Shown here: positions 5,044 through 13,525 of the stretch, piece by piece
How the letters are laid out: every line of letters begins with the position of its first letter
How positions within the stretch are numbered: position 1 is the first letter of the stretch
Program-made: the position numbers and the translations under genes
IMG/VR virus record: IMGVR_UViG_3300010883_000377
Coordinates: 1-26,068 of that record
Source: a virus
Length of the DNA stretch: 26,068 nt
Strand: one strand, 5' to 3'
Notes under the pieces: model-generated
What the model saw: the letters and a program-made list of their open reading frames with translations, nothing else
Database searches by the model: none
Told to the model about the DNA's origin: nothing

Positions 5044-7017
5044 TTATGCTCCTAGCTGACTTGCTCCCACTGTTGTTTTCACACTTGATGTTGTCGGTGC
5101 AGCCGCACCTCCTCCACTTAAACTACCACTTGTCGATTCAAATGTTTCCGCAACTGTGTGGTTGCTTGCGGTTATAAAATTACTTACCCTGTTCAATTCA
5201 TTACGCACCCTTACCCTAACGTCATACGTCTCGCCTAATGCAACAGGACTAACGATAGCCTGTGTGTCCGCTGTTTCCAATATCGTAAAGAATGTTGTAT
5301 CACTGCTCTTCTTGTATTGCACGATGTAGTTGACAACGAACGGGTCTTCCGTTGCTGTCCAACTTGCTTTCATTCTCCTAATACTATTACCCTCACTGTC
5401 TGACAGGTTAAGTGTTGTTCCGCTTGTCAATGTAAGACTGCTGACAGGATCAACTTGGAATGGGTTTGGTAAATTGATAGTTGGTTTGGCCGGTGCAGTT
5501 GATTTTGCGTTTATCACGTAATCACTTGCAACGTGTTGTGTGCCTGTGAATGCAAGTTGTCCTTGGCTTGTAAGGTCCACACTCTGCACTCTAAATATGC
5601 CATCCAGTGCAATGTTGGCATTTGTTATTCGCACAAGATCACCTACACTAACGTTGGCAGGATCCGTTGTTGTGTTCAAGGATATAGTTTGATTCTGTCT
5701 CGATTTCTTGACCAACACCTCTGCCATTTGCAACGCCTGTTCTCTGTTGGTAATCATATTGAATGTGTATTTCTTCTCTAGTCTTATGCCGTCCTCGGCT
5801 AAGAATGTTGTGTCATCACTGCTACCATCTTCTGGGTATACAACTTGGTTTGCTTGGTAGTCAGCGTCTGGGTCTACAAATGTAAGCACAGCCCTGTTAA
5901 TTTTATTCTTCTTGCTGGGTGCTTGTAGTTGCACACCACCAACAATGTGATCTGTTGTTATTGTGTACACTGTGTTTGGTTCTGTGGGTGTAGCCGCTAT
6001 GTCTGTGTCATCACCTCCGTGTTCTATCTTTAAATGATACTGTCCTACTTGATAAGGCAGTATGCCCCTAAAGCCTGACAACAACATCTTGGTGTTGTTC
6101 ATCAGCGTCTGTCCTGTGTCTACTACTTGATCTGTTGTGAATGCTTTGCCTGATGTTGCAGATGTGTACTGTACAGTCTGTTCACATAGGTCTGCCGCTA
6201 CACCAAAACTCGTCATATCAAAACTGTCGTTTGGTAGTCCCTTTCCAAATCTCGGGTTCCTCATATAATCTAACAACACACTTACAGGATTGTTCGTAAA
6301 CACCTCTGTCTCACTGCCATATGCTGTGGTGTGTGCACCACTTAACGTTGTGGCATCAAAAACTTTCTTACCTTGCAGTATAACATTTATTTTTGGCAGT
6401 CCTCTGTATGGGTTGTTGTCCGCGTCTTCCTGCGTTTCAACTTTCTTCCATTCGAACCTACAAGCTAGGTAAGCCAAGCCCGACAGTGTGTGTTGTGCTG
6501 TCCAGTTTGGTGTTTCTTGTAATAAACTTGATGTTGGTTGGTTGTCCCTGCCGTCAAAAAACTGTGCAGTTAATCTACCATTGTAATCACCACTGCTTGG
6601 TGTTGCTTGTACACCGTGTGCATAACTGCTTAGGGGTACTTCGTTGTCATCTATGAATAATTTTGTATAACCGTTGCATTGTCCTTCACTTAGGATAAGA
6701 GCAACGTAAAGGTATTTGTTGTTGGTTCCGTCCGTGCTTATGAACACCCTAGATCCACCCACACGTCTCGTGCCGTAGATTATTGGTACAGGATTTACTG
6801 CACTGTCCTTGTTGACCATAACCCCTTGTATCTGTGCCGCCTGTGCTTGATCAACGCCCGGTGCACCCATATCTAAACCAAAAGGCATACCCACAATACT
6901 CATTGCGGCATCAAATATGTCCATTGCAACATCAACCACAGTCTCGACAACGTCTATGATTATGTCAACTACGCTTTCAACTACATCTTCTATTATGTCT
7001 ACTGGATTGGGACACAT
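5044..7017 (-). CDS. Lambda J-like tail tip (host specificity) protein, 657 aa
   Basis: The central tail-tip protein that contacts the host receptor. The start is placed at 7017 (MCPNPVDII), because GAGG lies seven bases upstream and the upstream stop is at 7019; a longer frame to 7056 overlaps that gene. An N-terminal hydrophobic, valine-rich amphipathic stretch (residues about 5-45) is followed by PVPIIYGTRRVGGSRVF, the typical J-family entry, then LILSEGQCNGYTKLFIDD. A late domain (about 530-625) reads as fibronectin type III (WTATEDPFVVNYIVQYK, TYDVRVRVRNELNRVS). Shorter than lambda J (over 1100 residues). Confidence 0.85.
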   Translation of the reverse strand: MCPNPVDIIEDVVESVVDIIIDVVETVVDVAMDIFDAAMSIVGMPFGLDMGAPGVDQAQAAQIQGVMVNKDSAVNPVPIIYGTRRVGGSRVFISTDGTNNKYLYVALILSEGQCNGYTKLFIDDNEVPLSSYAHGVQATPSSGDYNGRLTAQFFDGRDNQPTSSLLQETPNWTAQHTLSGLAYLACRFEWKKVETQEDADNNPYRGLPKINVILQGKKVFDATTLSGAHTTAYGSETEVFTNNPVSVLLDYMRNPRFGKGLPNDSFDMTSFGVAADLCEQTVQYTSATSGKAFTTDQVVDTGQTLMNNTKMLLSGFRGILPYQVGQYHLKIEHGGDDTDIAATPTEPNTVYTITTDHIVGGVQLQAPSKKNKINRAVLTFVDPDADYQANQVVYPEDGSSDDTTFLAEDGIRLEKKYTFNMITNREQALQMAEVLVKKSRQNQTISLNTTTDPANVSVGDLVRITNANIALDGIFRVQSVDLTSQGQLAFTGTQHVASDYVINAKSTAPAKPTINLPNPFQVDPVSSLTLTSGTTLNLSDSEGNSIRRMKASWTATEDPFVVNYIVQYKKSSDTTFFTILETADTQAIVSPVALGETYDVRVRVRNELNRVSNFITASNHTVAETFESTSGSLSGGGAAAPTTSSVKTTVGASQLGA

Positions 7018-7018
7018 A

Positions 7019-7477
7019 CTATAACCTCTTTTTGAACAAATGACCCACAGTCTCAAACTTCATAAACCTATAAAGTTTCTCGACCTTATCACTTGCTATT
7101 GCTACACTACTTGCAGGACAAAATTCTTTTGCACCTTGTTCTTTGGCCCAAGCAGTTGCGGCGTTTATTAATCTTATTGGCACAAAAATACTCTTACGTT
7201 CTTTTGGATCCACGTACAAGGCCAAGTCCGTGCATAGCAGTTCGTCGCTAAAAATATATGAATTAAGTTGTACTATCATTGCTCCAATTATTCTCTGTTC
7301 TTTCTCTGCTACCCAGCCCATACCTTTTTCTGTGTGTAGCAAATAAACAAAATTCTTTTTTAATTTTTGTTTGTTGAACTTAAGATATGAGTATGCTCCC
7401 TCCTGCCACATTGTGCTGGCCAAGTCAAGTAAAGGATCAACGTCCTCTTCGTTCCATCTTCTAATCTTGTAGCTCAT
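7019..7477 (-). CDS. GNAT-family N-acetyltransferase-like protein, 152 aa
   Basis: The fold pattern is GNAT: an N-terminal IRRWNEEDVDPLLDL, a central WVAEKEQRIIGAMIVQL beta hairpin, a strand LCTDLALYVDPKERKS, a helix and a C-terminal LYRFMKFETVGHLFKKRL. The usual Gly-rich acetyl-CoA loop (Q/RxxGxG/A) is not recognisable after the DLALYVDP strand, so activity may be altered. It lies between distal tail genes and the tip gene, where lambda has K and I, and overlaps a second GNAT gene. Target unknown; acetylation of a virion protein or a host factor are possibilities. Confidence 0.7.
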   Translation of the reverse strand: MSYKIRRWNEEDVDPLLDLASTMWQEGAYSYLKFNKQKLKKNFVYLLHTEKGMGWVAEKEQRIIGAMIVQLNSYIFSDELLCTDLALYVDPKERKSIFVPIRLINAATAWAKEQGAKEFCPASSVAIASDKVEKLYRFMKFETVGHLFKKRL

Positions 7478-7934
7478 AGTCTTTAGTATAAATCTTTTCC
7501 TCTATGTTGAAGCCCAAGCTCATTAAACTGTTGTCGTCTATGTTCTTGTTGCTTATCGTTAAATTTGTTATGCCTTTGTCCGTGCAGTACTCCTCTATGT
7601 GTCCAAACAGTCTGACCATATTATCGTTTGTTTGGTATGTGGGTTCAATGTAAAAATATTGTAGTTTCGCAACATTTCTTTTTGGTGCCCAAGGTAGTTG
7701 TGTAATGAACACCATAGCAAATCCAATTATAACATCGTTGTGGAACAGTCCTATGCTACCCTGCCAAAAAGGACTTACTAGTCCTCTCTTAATGTGCGTA
7801 TAGAAGTGCGTCTCGTCATAGTCAACGCCAAACAGTCCCGTCTCGTGCAACGCCTTGTAGCCTAACTTGGCCACCGCTGTTGCGTCTTCTACTTGTAATT
7901 GTCTCGTTTGTATTACGTCTATTCTCTGCCCCAT
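7461..7934 (-). CDS. Second GNAT-like protein, 157 aa
   Basis: Also of GNAT layout: TRQLQVEDATAVAKLGYKAL, a hairpin around GSIGLFHNDVIIGFAMVFI, the strand AKLQYFYIEPTYQ, a helix RLFGHIEEYCTDKG, and a final strand NLTISNKN...SLGFNIEEKIYTKDYE. As in its neighbour, the acetyl-CoA loop lacks the standard glycines. It overlaps the first GNAT by 17 bases and the DUF2163-like gene by 16. AAAGGA precedes the ATG. The pair probably arose by duplication or acts as a unit. Confidence 0.65.
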   Translation of the reverse strand: MGQRIDVIQTRQLQVEDATAVAKLGYKALHETGLFGVDYDETHFYTHIKRGLVSPFWQGSIGLFHNDVIIGFAMVFITQLPWAPKRNVAKLQYFYIEPTYQTNDNMVRLFGHIEEYCTDKGITNLTISNKNIDDNSLMSLGFNIEEKIYTKDYELQD

Positions 7935-8500
7935 CTTATGTCCTTTACTATTTGATTGCTGAATTCCATTCCCTTGTCTGTGTTAAAGAATAATTGTTGA
8001 CTTGCTACACTTGTGGTCCTGCCTGATTGTTTTTCAAAGTCCGCAAACTGGCTGGCACACGATATCGTAAGTGTGGCTGTTTCATTTGCTTCTCCTATCT
8101 TCCACGCAGTTATCCTTCCATCAAAAAATTGGAACACACTGTTGCTGTTAAATTCGCCTGTTGTGTTGAACAAGCATCTGTATAATACAATTCTCTTGTC
8201 AATATAGTTGTTGTTTATTACTAGCCCTATTGTGGTAAGGTCAACTGCCGTAAAACTTATGTCTAGTGTGTTGACTGTGATCGCACCACTCTCTCTTACG
8301 TTTCCAAACTCCAAGAACTGTCCCTGTGCAAGATACAAGTTTGATCCTGCATCGGGTGCCGTGGGGCTATCGAAGTTTACGTCTAGGTTTGCGTTTGTGA
8401 AGTACACAGCATTGTCGAAGTGTATCTCAATCAAATCAGCGGAAAGGATCTGCTTCTGTGATAAAGCATCTTGTATTGTGCTGTCCAAATTTCTTGGCAT
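7919..8500 (-). CDS. Distal tail (DUF2163 / L-like) protein, 193 aa
   Basis: Probably links the distal tail to the tip complex. The sequence begins with a helical segment (STIQDALSQKQILSADLIEI), then YFTNANLDV, YLAQGQFLEFGNVRESGAITVNTLDISF, FFDGRITAWKI and a final SQFADFEKQSGR; this pattern fits the DUF2163-type tail proteins of gene transfer agents and siphophages. Lambda gpL's cysteine-bound iron-sulphur motif is absent. It sits between the distal tail protein and the GNAT pair. AGAGGA precedes the ATG. Confidence 0.55.
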   Translation of the reverse strand: MPRNLDSTIQDALSQKQILSADLIEIHFDNAVYFTNANLDVNFDSPTAPDAGSNLYLAQGQFLEFGNVRESGAITVNTLDISFTAVDLTTIGLVINNNYIDKRIVLYRCLFNTTGEFNSNSVFQFFDGRITAWKIGEANETATLTISCASQFADFEKQSGRTTSVASQQLFFNTDKGMEFSNQIVKDIRWGRE

Positions 8501-8502
8501 TA

Positions 8503-9090
8503 CTACGTATCCTCTCTGACCGTTATCTCATATGTGAATAATTCTGGGCTACCAACGTTTGATTGTTGTGTGTCGCTGGTTAAAAAAACTTTGAATGGTA
8601 CGTCGTCGTAAACTATTGTTGTTGAATTTGTTATCGCTGTACGCAGTGTTGGGAATATTTCAAATGTGTCTGTGCTGTCCGTGTCCGCGTTTGTGTCTGC
8701 AGTCAGCATATAAACCTTGTCGTGATTGCTAAATTTGATCAAGTCGCCTGTCTTAAAAGTTCCACTACCGCCATTGGCCACAACTGTGCTGACGCCCGCC
8801 GCATAACCTGTCGTTATGGTGTGCGTGCCTGCGGCTGTCCCTGCCGAACTGCTGATAAGTGGTGGTACAACTGTGAATGATCCAAACTTACCACCCTGCT
8901 TCATTATGAAAGCCATTATGGGTGCGTATTCTGTTCTTGTCAGTGGAGGCGATACCAGTTTGAAGCTGAAGTATTGACTGTTGATCTGTGCTCGCTGTGT
9001 CCTACCCGACAGTGTCTGTGTGGTCCTCGTCTGTGTGTTGCTCTTCAACTCCATTGCGTTGAAGCCTGCTGTTGGAAATGTTCCACTCAT
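8503..9090 (-). CDS. Distal tail protein-like (M-like), 195 aa
   Basis: Position directly after the tape measure is that of the lambda M or distal tail protein. Sequence is beta-rich: AQINSQYFSFKLVSPPLTRTEYAPIMAFI, then SFTVVPP, a Gly/Thr/Ala-rich insertion, and FKVFLTSDTQQSN...LFTYEITVRED at the end, consistent with a ring-forming tail-hub protein. It starts with TAATG coupling to the tape measure stop, with AGGAGG upstream. Assignment is by position and style rather than a family motif. Confidence 0.55.
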   Translation of the reverse strand: MSGTFPTAGFNAMELKSNTQTRTTQTLSGRTQRAQINSQYFSFKLVSPPLTRTEYAPIMAFIMKQGGKFGSFTVVPPLISSSAGTAAGTHTITTGYAAGVSTVVANGGSGTFKTGDLIKFSNHDKVYMLTADTNADTDSTDTFEIFPTLRTAITNSTTIVYDDVPFKVFLTSDTQQSNVGSPELFTYEITVREDT

Positions 9091-11102
9091 TATACTAATG
9101 CCCTCCTGCCTTGTTCATTAAGTGCTTGGTTAATCATACCGATAAACACACCCTGTCTAGATCTAATAAGTCTATCAAAGTCTTTTGTGTCTGCGGCTGT
9201 GATGTTGAAATTTACATTGACAATTTGTCCACCGCCTGATCCCGCACCGTTTGGTACAATAGTGCCAGTTCTACCCGGTACAAAGGTCTCGGGTCCAGCT
9301 TCCCCAATCGTGTAAGGTCGATTGCCCATTACAGTACCACCCTTCTCCCTGCCTGGATACTGTTGTGATCTGATCGCATTCACGTGTGCATAAACCTTGG
9401 CCGCAGCCGCAGCCGCAAACACCGCCCCAAGTAAAGGACCTCCAAATTTACTTCCAAATGCAAATGCCCCAACGATACTTGCCTGGGCACCCATTATAGC
9501 TTCCGCTATCTGTACTGCCTTGTATGCCTCGAACGCTTTCTTGTTGAACGTGCCCATACTCTCTAGGATACTTTTACCGCCCGCAACAACTAATTGTTTT
9601 TTCTCTTCCTCAGTTGCGTTGGTCATATCGATGTTTTGGAAATTACCTTCCCTTACTGCCTGTAGCCTTTCCTCTTGGATTCTTTTTATCTGTGCAAGTT
9701 CTCTGTTGTAGATGACACCACGTTGTCGTGCCGCATCTTCCTCAATTTTTTGTATAAGCTCTACCGCTTCGATCCTGCTCTTGACTCCACTGTCTATCGC
9801 TTTTTGAACAACTTCCTTACGTTTCTCTTCCTGTCTAATGATGCCTGCTAAATCATCTTCACCTAATCTTTCCAGTTCGGTCATCGCCTTCCCGTGTGCT
9901 TTTGCGAAAGCGTCCTCGGCTGCGATCTCTTCTTTGATCGCTTTAATTTTATCTTTTCTTGCTTTGACCTCACCCTCTGCCGCCAAAATAACTGCTGACT
10001 GGTATTTGCCAAATTTGTTTGTGGACTCTTCCATCGCCTCGGCACTGCCGAACAATGTTTCCGTTAACGCCTCGATCTCTTTTCTGAATACTACTAGTCC
10101 CACCATTGCTGACACGAACGCAATCATTATCAATGGATGTTTTTTAGCCAACTTGCCCGTCAAGGCCAACGCTGGTGCAAGCACTCTGAAAGCCCCTGCT
10201 ATTTTTACAATGGCACCTGCCATACCCACAGCAACCAATGCCGCGAATGCCACCTTCAATAGTCCCACGTTGTCTTTTAAGAATATGACTGCCTTACCTG
10301 AATTTACTACTGCACCTGCCAGTGCCTCACCGACCTCTGTTGCAAACGCATCAAGGCCTTCTTGGTTATCATCGAAGAATTTGTTAAGATCCCCCAACTC
10401 GCTTTTCATCGCCTCAAAGAACGATTCGTTAACCACTAATTGGAATTTTAAGAACTTATCCCCAAGCATTGAAAGTGTTCCTTCCAACGTGCCTGCGAAC
10501 TCTTGCGCCGCCATACCAAACTCACCGCCTTCCCCAAATACTTCCTTGAATCTTCTTACTGTCTCATCCAGTGTAATCTTCTGTCCTTGTTGGAAACCAA
10601 GTAGTGCAAGTACACCCCTCTCCCTAAAGATGTCAGCCGCAGCCGCACCAGTGGAGAACGCTCTCTGTAATTGTTCACCCGTTGTCTTGAAGTCCAAGCC
10701 CGCCACAGCCGCAATATTACCTGTAAGTTTTAATACTTCATTTAATTCCTCGGCATCATCTGACACGATGGCCAAGTTTCCCGAAGCCGCCGCAATCTGC
10801 TCTAGGCTAAAAGGAACTGTTCCTGCATAGTCGGTTAGGGTTTGGAATGCTTTGCCACCTTCTTGTACCGATCCAAATAGGAATTTGAACCTTAACTTTA
10901 ATGACTCCATCTCCTGGCCAACTTTTACAAGGCTCTTTATGAACTTGACCGTACCTATTGCCGCTAGTGCTACTCCAGCCACGGAGGCAGCCGTGCCTAA
11001 TGACATTAATGCTCTTTGATTGTTCTGCAACGCCCGTTGCAAATCATCTACATTCTTCTTGCCTTGTACGGTAGCCTTTATGTTGTAGTTCTGTGTCGTC
11101 AT
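9090..11102 (-). CDS. Tail tape measure protein, 670 aa
   Basis: Sets tail length and is expelled during DNA injection. It has hydrophobic segments near residues 32-58 and about 258-345, a charged coiled-coil-like region around 370-500 (KARKDKIKAIKEEIAAE; IQKIEEDAARQRG), an Ala/Gly-rich hydrophobic region about 540-585, and the IGEAGPETFVPG motif common near the C-terminus of tape measures. At roughly 0.15 nm per residue it predicts a tail near 100 nm (inference). ATGA coupling to the chaperone extension and a TAATG coupling to the next gene support the boundaries. A long plus-strand frame opposite it is a shadow. Confidence 0.92.
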   Translation of the reverse strand: MTTQNYNIKATVQGKKNVDDLQRALQNNQRALMSLGTAASVAGVALAAIGTVKFIKSLVKVGQEMESLKLRFKFLFGSVQEGGKAFQTLTDYAGTVPFSLEQIAAASGNLAIVSDDAEELNEVLKLTGNIAAVAGLDFKTTGEQLQRAFSTGAAAADIFRERGVLALLGFQQGQKITLDETVRRFKEVFGEGGEFGMAAQEFAGTLEGTLSMLGDKFLKFQLVVNESFFEAMKSELGDLNKFFDDNQEGLDAFATEVGEALAGAVVNSGKAVIFLKDNVGLLKVAFAALVAVGMAGAIVKIAGAFRVLAPALALTGKLAKKHPLIMIAFVSAMVGLVVFRKEIEALTETLFGSAEAMEESTNKFGKYQSAVILAAEGEVKARKDKIKAIKEEIAAEDAFAKAHGKAMTELERLGEDDLAGIIRQEEKRKEVVQKAIDSGVKSRIEAVELIQKIEEDAARQRGVIYNRELAQIKRIQEERLQAVREGNFQNIDMTNATEEEKKQLVVAGGKSILESMGTFNKKAFEAYKAVQIAEAIMGAQASIVGAFAFGSKFGGPLLGAVFAAAAAAKVYAHVNAIRSQQYPGREKGGTVMGNRPYTIGEAGPETFVPGRTGTIVPNGAGSGGGQIVNVNFNITAADTKDFDRLIRSRQGVFIGMINQALNEQGRRALV

Positions 11103-11287
11103 CTTTTTCTACCTTGTTTTTGTTTCATCTTCTGCATCTGCTTGTTGGCGGCATCTGCTTCGGCTGTGATATATGCTAACCACATATCAATCTCCAACGT
11201 CGTCAGCTCCATAACTTGGGATAACGTTAATTTTAACCTATCCGCCAACATCATTAAGAACTTTGTCTCAACGTTGGATGTTATTCC
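11099..11287 (-). CDS. GT-type frameshift extension of the tail assembly chaperone
   Basis: After the stop of the 11281-11628 gene, the -1 frame continues for 62 codons from GGA at 11287 (reads through KLTLSQVMELTTLEIDMWLA and ends QKMKQKQGRKR) to a TGA overlapping the tape-measure ATG. In lambda-like siphophages the chaperone is made as G and, by -1 frameshift, as GT; this layout matches. The -1 frame has a TGA just upstream, so slippage must lie within about 11284-11298; the local GTAAAG (A-AAG) could slip. No ribosome binding site or good start supports a separate gene. Fusion would be about 176 residues. Confidence 0.75.
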   Translation of the reverse strand, partial: GITSNVETKFLMMLADRLKLTLSQVMELTTLEIDMWLAYITAEADAANKQMQKMKQKQGRKR

Positions 11288-11628
11288 TTTACGAGTACAT
11301 CAACCTTTGGCTTCAACGTGGCATTATTGATTACGCCCGCAATCCTAGTAATGATGCTTGGGTCAGCCTCGTTCATAAGCACAGATCTGTCAGCTTCGTC
11401 AAATATACGTTTTCCATTGGCATCATATGCCTTCTGGATAACCGATTCAACTAATGCTTCCACTATCTTGCCAGTCGACTGCATCTCCAATACCTTCGCC
11501 TCCACTCTGAAAGGATACGTTCTTTTGTAATGTATCTCCATATCCCATTCTTTTACGTGTAGTTTTAAAGTTTCACCATCAATTTCGTTGTGATAGTGTT
11601 TCGTGATCTTATCTAATGTTTTACTCAT
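11281..11628 (-). CDS. Tail assembly chaperone (G-like), 115 aa
   Basis: Chaperones the tape measure before tail-tube polymerisation. Position directly before the tape measure, small size and the -1 extension identify it. The sequence has an N-terminal strand region (LKLHVKEWDMEIHYKRTYPFRVEAK) followed by helices (STGKIVEALVESVIQKAYD; DEADRSVLMNEAD). The ATG at 11628 has AGGAAGG upstream and ATGA coupling to the preceding gene. Confidence 0.75.
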   Translation of the reverse strand: MSKTLDKITKHYHNEIDGETLKLHVKEWDMEIHYKRTYPFRVEAKVLEMQSTGKIVEALVESVIQKAYDANGKRIFDEADRSVLMNEADPSIITRIAGVINNATLKPKVDVLVKE

Positions 11629-11936
11629 CTTATTTTCCTTCCTCTCTGTCTGTTAGACACTTCCCCAACCGCTGGTCGGTAAAAACCGTTGGGTGATTGT
11701 TTCGAATAGCCTTCATCAAGTCGCTTAATATAAGGAACCTTGTTGGTCAACGTATATTTGGTGTCTGCTTTTTTATTCAAACGCCAGTTGCTTCTTGCCC
11801 GACCTGATTGTTTCGGTGTAAATTTCTTCACCGTCTTAAAAAGATCATTGGCTATCGAGCGAACAGTCTGATTCAAAATCCGATTAAAATCAGCCGTTGC
11901 TTTTATCGTACTAGGTGATACACTAACTTTTAACAA
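11625..11936 (-). CDS. HK97 gp10-like head-tail/tail completion protein, 103 aa
   Basis: A neck or tail-completion component. The pattern TPKQSGRARSNWRLNK, a strand, VPYIKRLDEGYSKQSPNGFYRPA is typical of the HK97 gp10-like family. The start is TTG at 11936 (no in-frame ATG), preceded by AGGGG and only 11 bases after the tail tube stop. The family usually has 100-150 residues. Its position after, rather than before, the tail tube gene is a small rearrangement relative to HK97 or lambda order. Confidence 0.7.
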   Translation of the reverse strand: MLKVSVSPSTIKATADFNRILNQTVRSIANDLFKTVKKFTPKQSGRARSNWRLNKKADTKYTLTNKVPYIKRLDEGYSKQSPNGFYRPAVGEVSNRQRGRKIR

Positions 11937-11947
11937 GTGTGTATCCC

Positions 11948-12367
11948 CTATGATGTTGCCGCGATAGTAAGTCCGCCCGTTCCTTGGAACGATGCAGTCG
12001 CTTCTACCATACCGTCAAAAGAACTTGATATCGAAAAACCGGTGATTAAAACTTCACCTGTTAATGTAGCACCAGTAGTTTCTCCCGATGGGAACAACTT
12101 AATTGTAGCCGGAGCAGATCCTTGCGTTCTTAATGCCTGCTGTGCTTCGTCGCTGTCTCTCATATAAAGATCCATTGTTCCGCTAAAGTCAGTTAAGCCC
12201 GCTTTGTAAGTTCTGTTCCCGCCTGAAGACATATCAGTGTCCTCGATTGTTTCTGTGTTTAGATCGATACTAAAAGATCTAACAGAAGCTACACTTGTTA
12301 ATGAACCACCAACGTCGAATTCGACCCTGCCTGTTTCACCTGTGTATGTCGTAGTATTAAAAGCCAT
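11948..12367 (-). CDS. Major tail (tube) protein, 139 aa
   Basis: Forms the hexameric rings of the tail tube. Sequence is beta-rich: TYTGETGRVEFDVGG, VASVRSFSIDLNTETIEDTDM, YKAGLTDFSGTMDLYMRDSDEAQQALR, then ATIKLFPSGETTGATLTGEVLI and a C-terminal SISSSFDGMVEATASFQGTG; this pattern is typical of small siphophage tube proteins. It lies before the chaperone and tape measure, as expected. GAGGAGG precedes the ATG; TAATG coupling with the upstream gene. Confidence 0.85.
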   Translation of the reverse strand: MAFNTTTYTGETGRVEFDVGGSLTSVASVRSFSIDLNTETIEDTDMSSGGNRTYKAGLTDFSGTMDLYMRDSDEAQQALRTQGSAPATIKLFPSGETTGATLTGEVLITGFSISSSFDGMVEATASFQGTGGLTIAATS

Positions 12368-12633
12368 TATTCAGCCTCCTCTTTGTTGTTTGTTAAGTCT
12401 TGGGGTCCATCCAAACTTATGTTTGTTCTTGCTTTAAGTGTCAGCACTTCCTTGTCTCCGACCACAGCCGTCTTGGGTACAATCCTTTTAACCCTCTCGA
12501 CCTTGGCCTTTGCTACGGAAGTTTTTAACACCGATGGCTTGTTGTAAGACCAACCATCTTTCAGCCTTGCTTGTATTTCTTGGTGTACTACAAGTTCTGA
12601 ATTCCCTAATCTGTCCCATAATTGTATTTTCAT
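12367..12633 (-). CDS. Hypothetical protein between tail terminator and tail tube, 88 aa
   Basis: Small basic protein (many Lys, Val) with a C-terminal acidic tail (NNKEEAE). It starts with KIQLWDRLGNSELVVHQEIQARLKDGW and has no Cys, membrane segment or recognised motif. TAATG coupling on both sides and AAAGGAG upstream of the start make it a well-supported gene. Its location suggests a neck or tail assembly role, which is inference only. Confidence 0.7.
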   Translation of the reverse strand: MKIQLWDRLGNSELVVHQEIQARLKDGWSYNKPSVLKTSVAKAKVERVKRIVPKTAVVGDKEVLTLKARTNISLDGPQDLTNNKEEAE

Positions 12634-13070
12634 TATAGCACTCCTTTAACGTATTGATAGGCACACTGTGCCGTTATTATTACTTCTCCCAAAGGTAGTT
12701 CTCTCTCAACAACCTCCACGTTTGTAATTCTTGTACTCACGTTGTGTATGTTTGCCGCCGTGAGTGTTATGCCTCTGTCTCTTGAAACTTCCAATATCTC
12801 TTCCACACGTTCTACTATCTCGTTCCTCAACGTGTCTATCTGTGTGCCACGCACATAACATTTCAACTGTACTTCAAGCACACCCTGTCTTAGGTCTGTG
12901 GATATGTCCTCCCTGCTCTCGCTCATTGTGTTAACAAGTATTGCTGGAAACTGTGTGATCGCAATCTTGCTAACTTCAAAGAACTCTCTGCTCACTAACC
13001 CCGGTGCAGGATTGGCCATATTCTGAAGTTGTTCAAAAATGTTTATTGTAATATTTTCTCTTGCTGACAT
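12633..13070 (-). CDS. Tail terminator-like protein, 145 aa
   Basis: Probably caps the tail tube and joins it to the head. The arrangement - N-terminal helix (ITINIFEQLQNM), a strand PAILVNTMSE, VLEVQLKCYVRG, a helix TLRNEIVERVEEIL, and final strands EVVERELPLGEVIITAQCAYQYV - fits the alpha/beta fold of siphophage tail terminators such as lambda gpU. Position between connector and tail tube agrees. TAATG overlaps at both ends. Confidence 0.65.
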   Translation of the reverse strand: MSARENITINIFEQLQNMANPAPGLVSREFFEVSKIAITQFPAILVNTMSESREDISTDLRQGVLEVQLKCYVRGTQIDTLRNEIVERVEEILEVSRDRGITLTAANIHNVSTRITNVEVVERELPLGEVIITAQCAYQYVKGVL

Positions 13071-13522
13071 TATCTAATAAGCCTACCTTGATAAAAGGAC
13101 TGTTTTTCCGAGTCTTCGTATGTACCACTACTATCTAAATCGTAGTTTACGCCGACTTGTAAAATGTCATCAAACTCCTCATTAAATTTTTCTTTGTAGT
13201 ATGCCATCTTCTCTCTGAACGTATCGCCTTCTACCTCAAACGTTGATAAACGGGGATATATGTACTGGTACAACACGTGGTAAACTGCCGCCCTTGTAAA
13301 TTGACTTGAGTCTAACTTACTTGGTGAAAGTTTTGTGTCTATGCCTCCTAGCACACTTATATCTCTTGTTCCGTAATTGGCTGTGGGCCACCAACGAATG
13401 TTTAGTAGTCTTAAAATGTCATCGTATGTTTTGCTGTGTAGGTCGGTGTAGTCTTGTATGCCGTAATTTTTTATATCCGGTGCGTATTCAAGTATGTCCG
13501 AGTCTTGTGCGAATGTTGCCAT
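13070..13522 (-). CDS. Head-tail connector/adaptor protein, 150 aa
   Basis: Likely binds the portal and forms the neck. It is mostly helical and acidic, with TRAAVYHVLYQYIYPRLS and REKMAYYKEKFNEEFDDILQVG, the arrangement seen in HK97 gp6-like and related adaptors, and starts the tail-side operon. AAGGA lies eight bases before the ATG within a small hairpin (13526-13540), and a second hairpin lies upstream. A late-promoter-like element is 55 bases upstream. Confidence 0.6.
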   Translation of the reverse strand: MATFAQDSDILEYAPDIKNYGIQDYTDLHSKTYDDILRLLNIRWWPTANYGTRDISVLGGIDTKLSPSKLDSSQFTRAAVYHVLYQYIYPRLSTFEVEGDTFREKMAYYKEKFNEEFDDILQVGVNYDLDSSGTYEDSEKQSFYQGRLIR

Positions 13523-13525
13523 CGT

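Noticed and set aside
7017-7056. Longer start of the tip protein at 7056
   Set aside because: It overlaps the GNAT gene and lacks a ribosome binding site; the ATG at 7017 has GAGG seven bases upstream.
9838-10830. 330-codon plus-strand open frame opposite the tape measure
   Set aside because: Low-complexity Ser/Ala/Asn/Pro product arising from codon bias of the tape measure on the other strand; no ribosome binding site or promoter.
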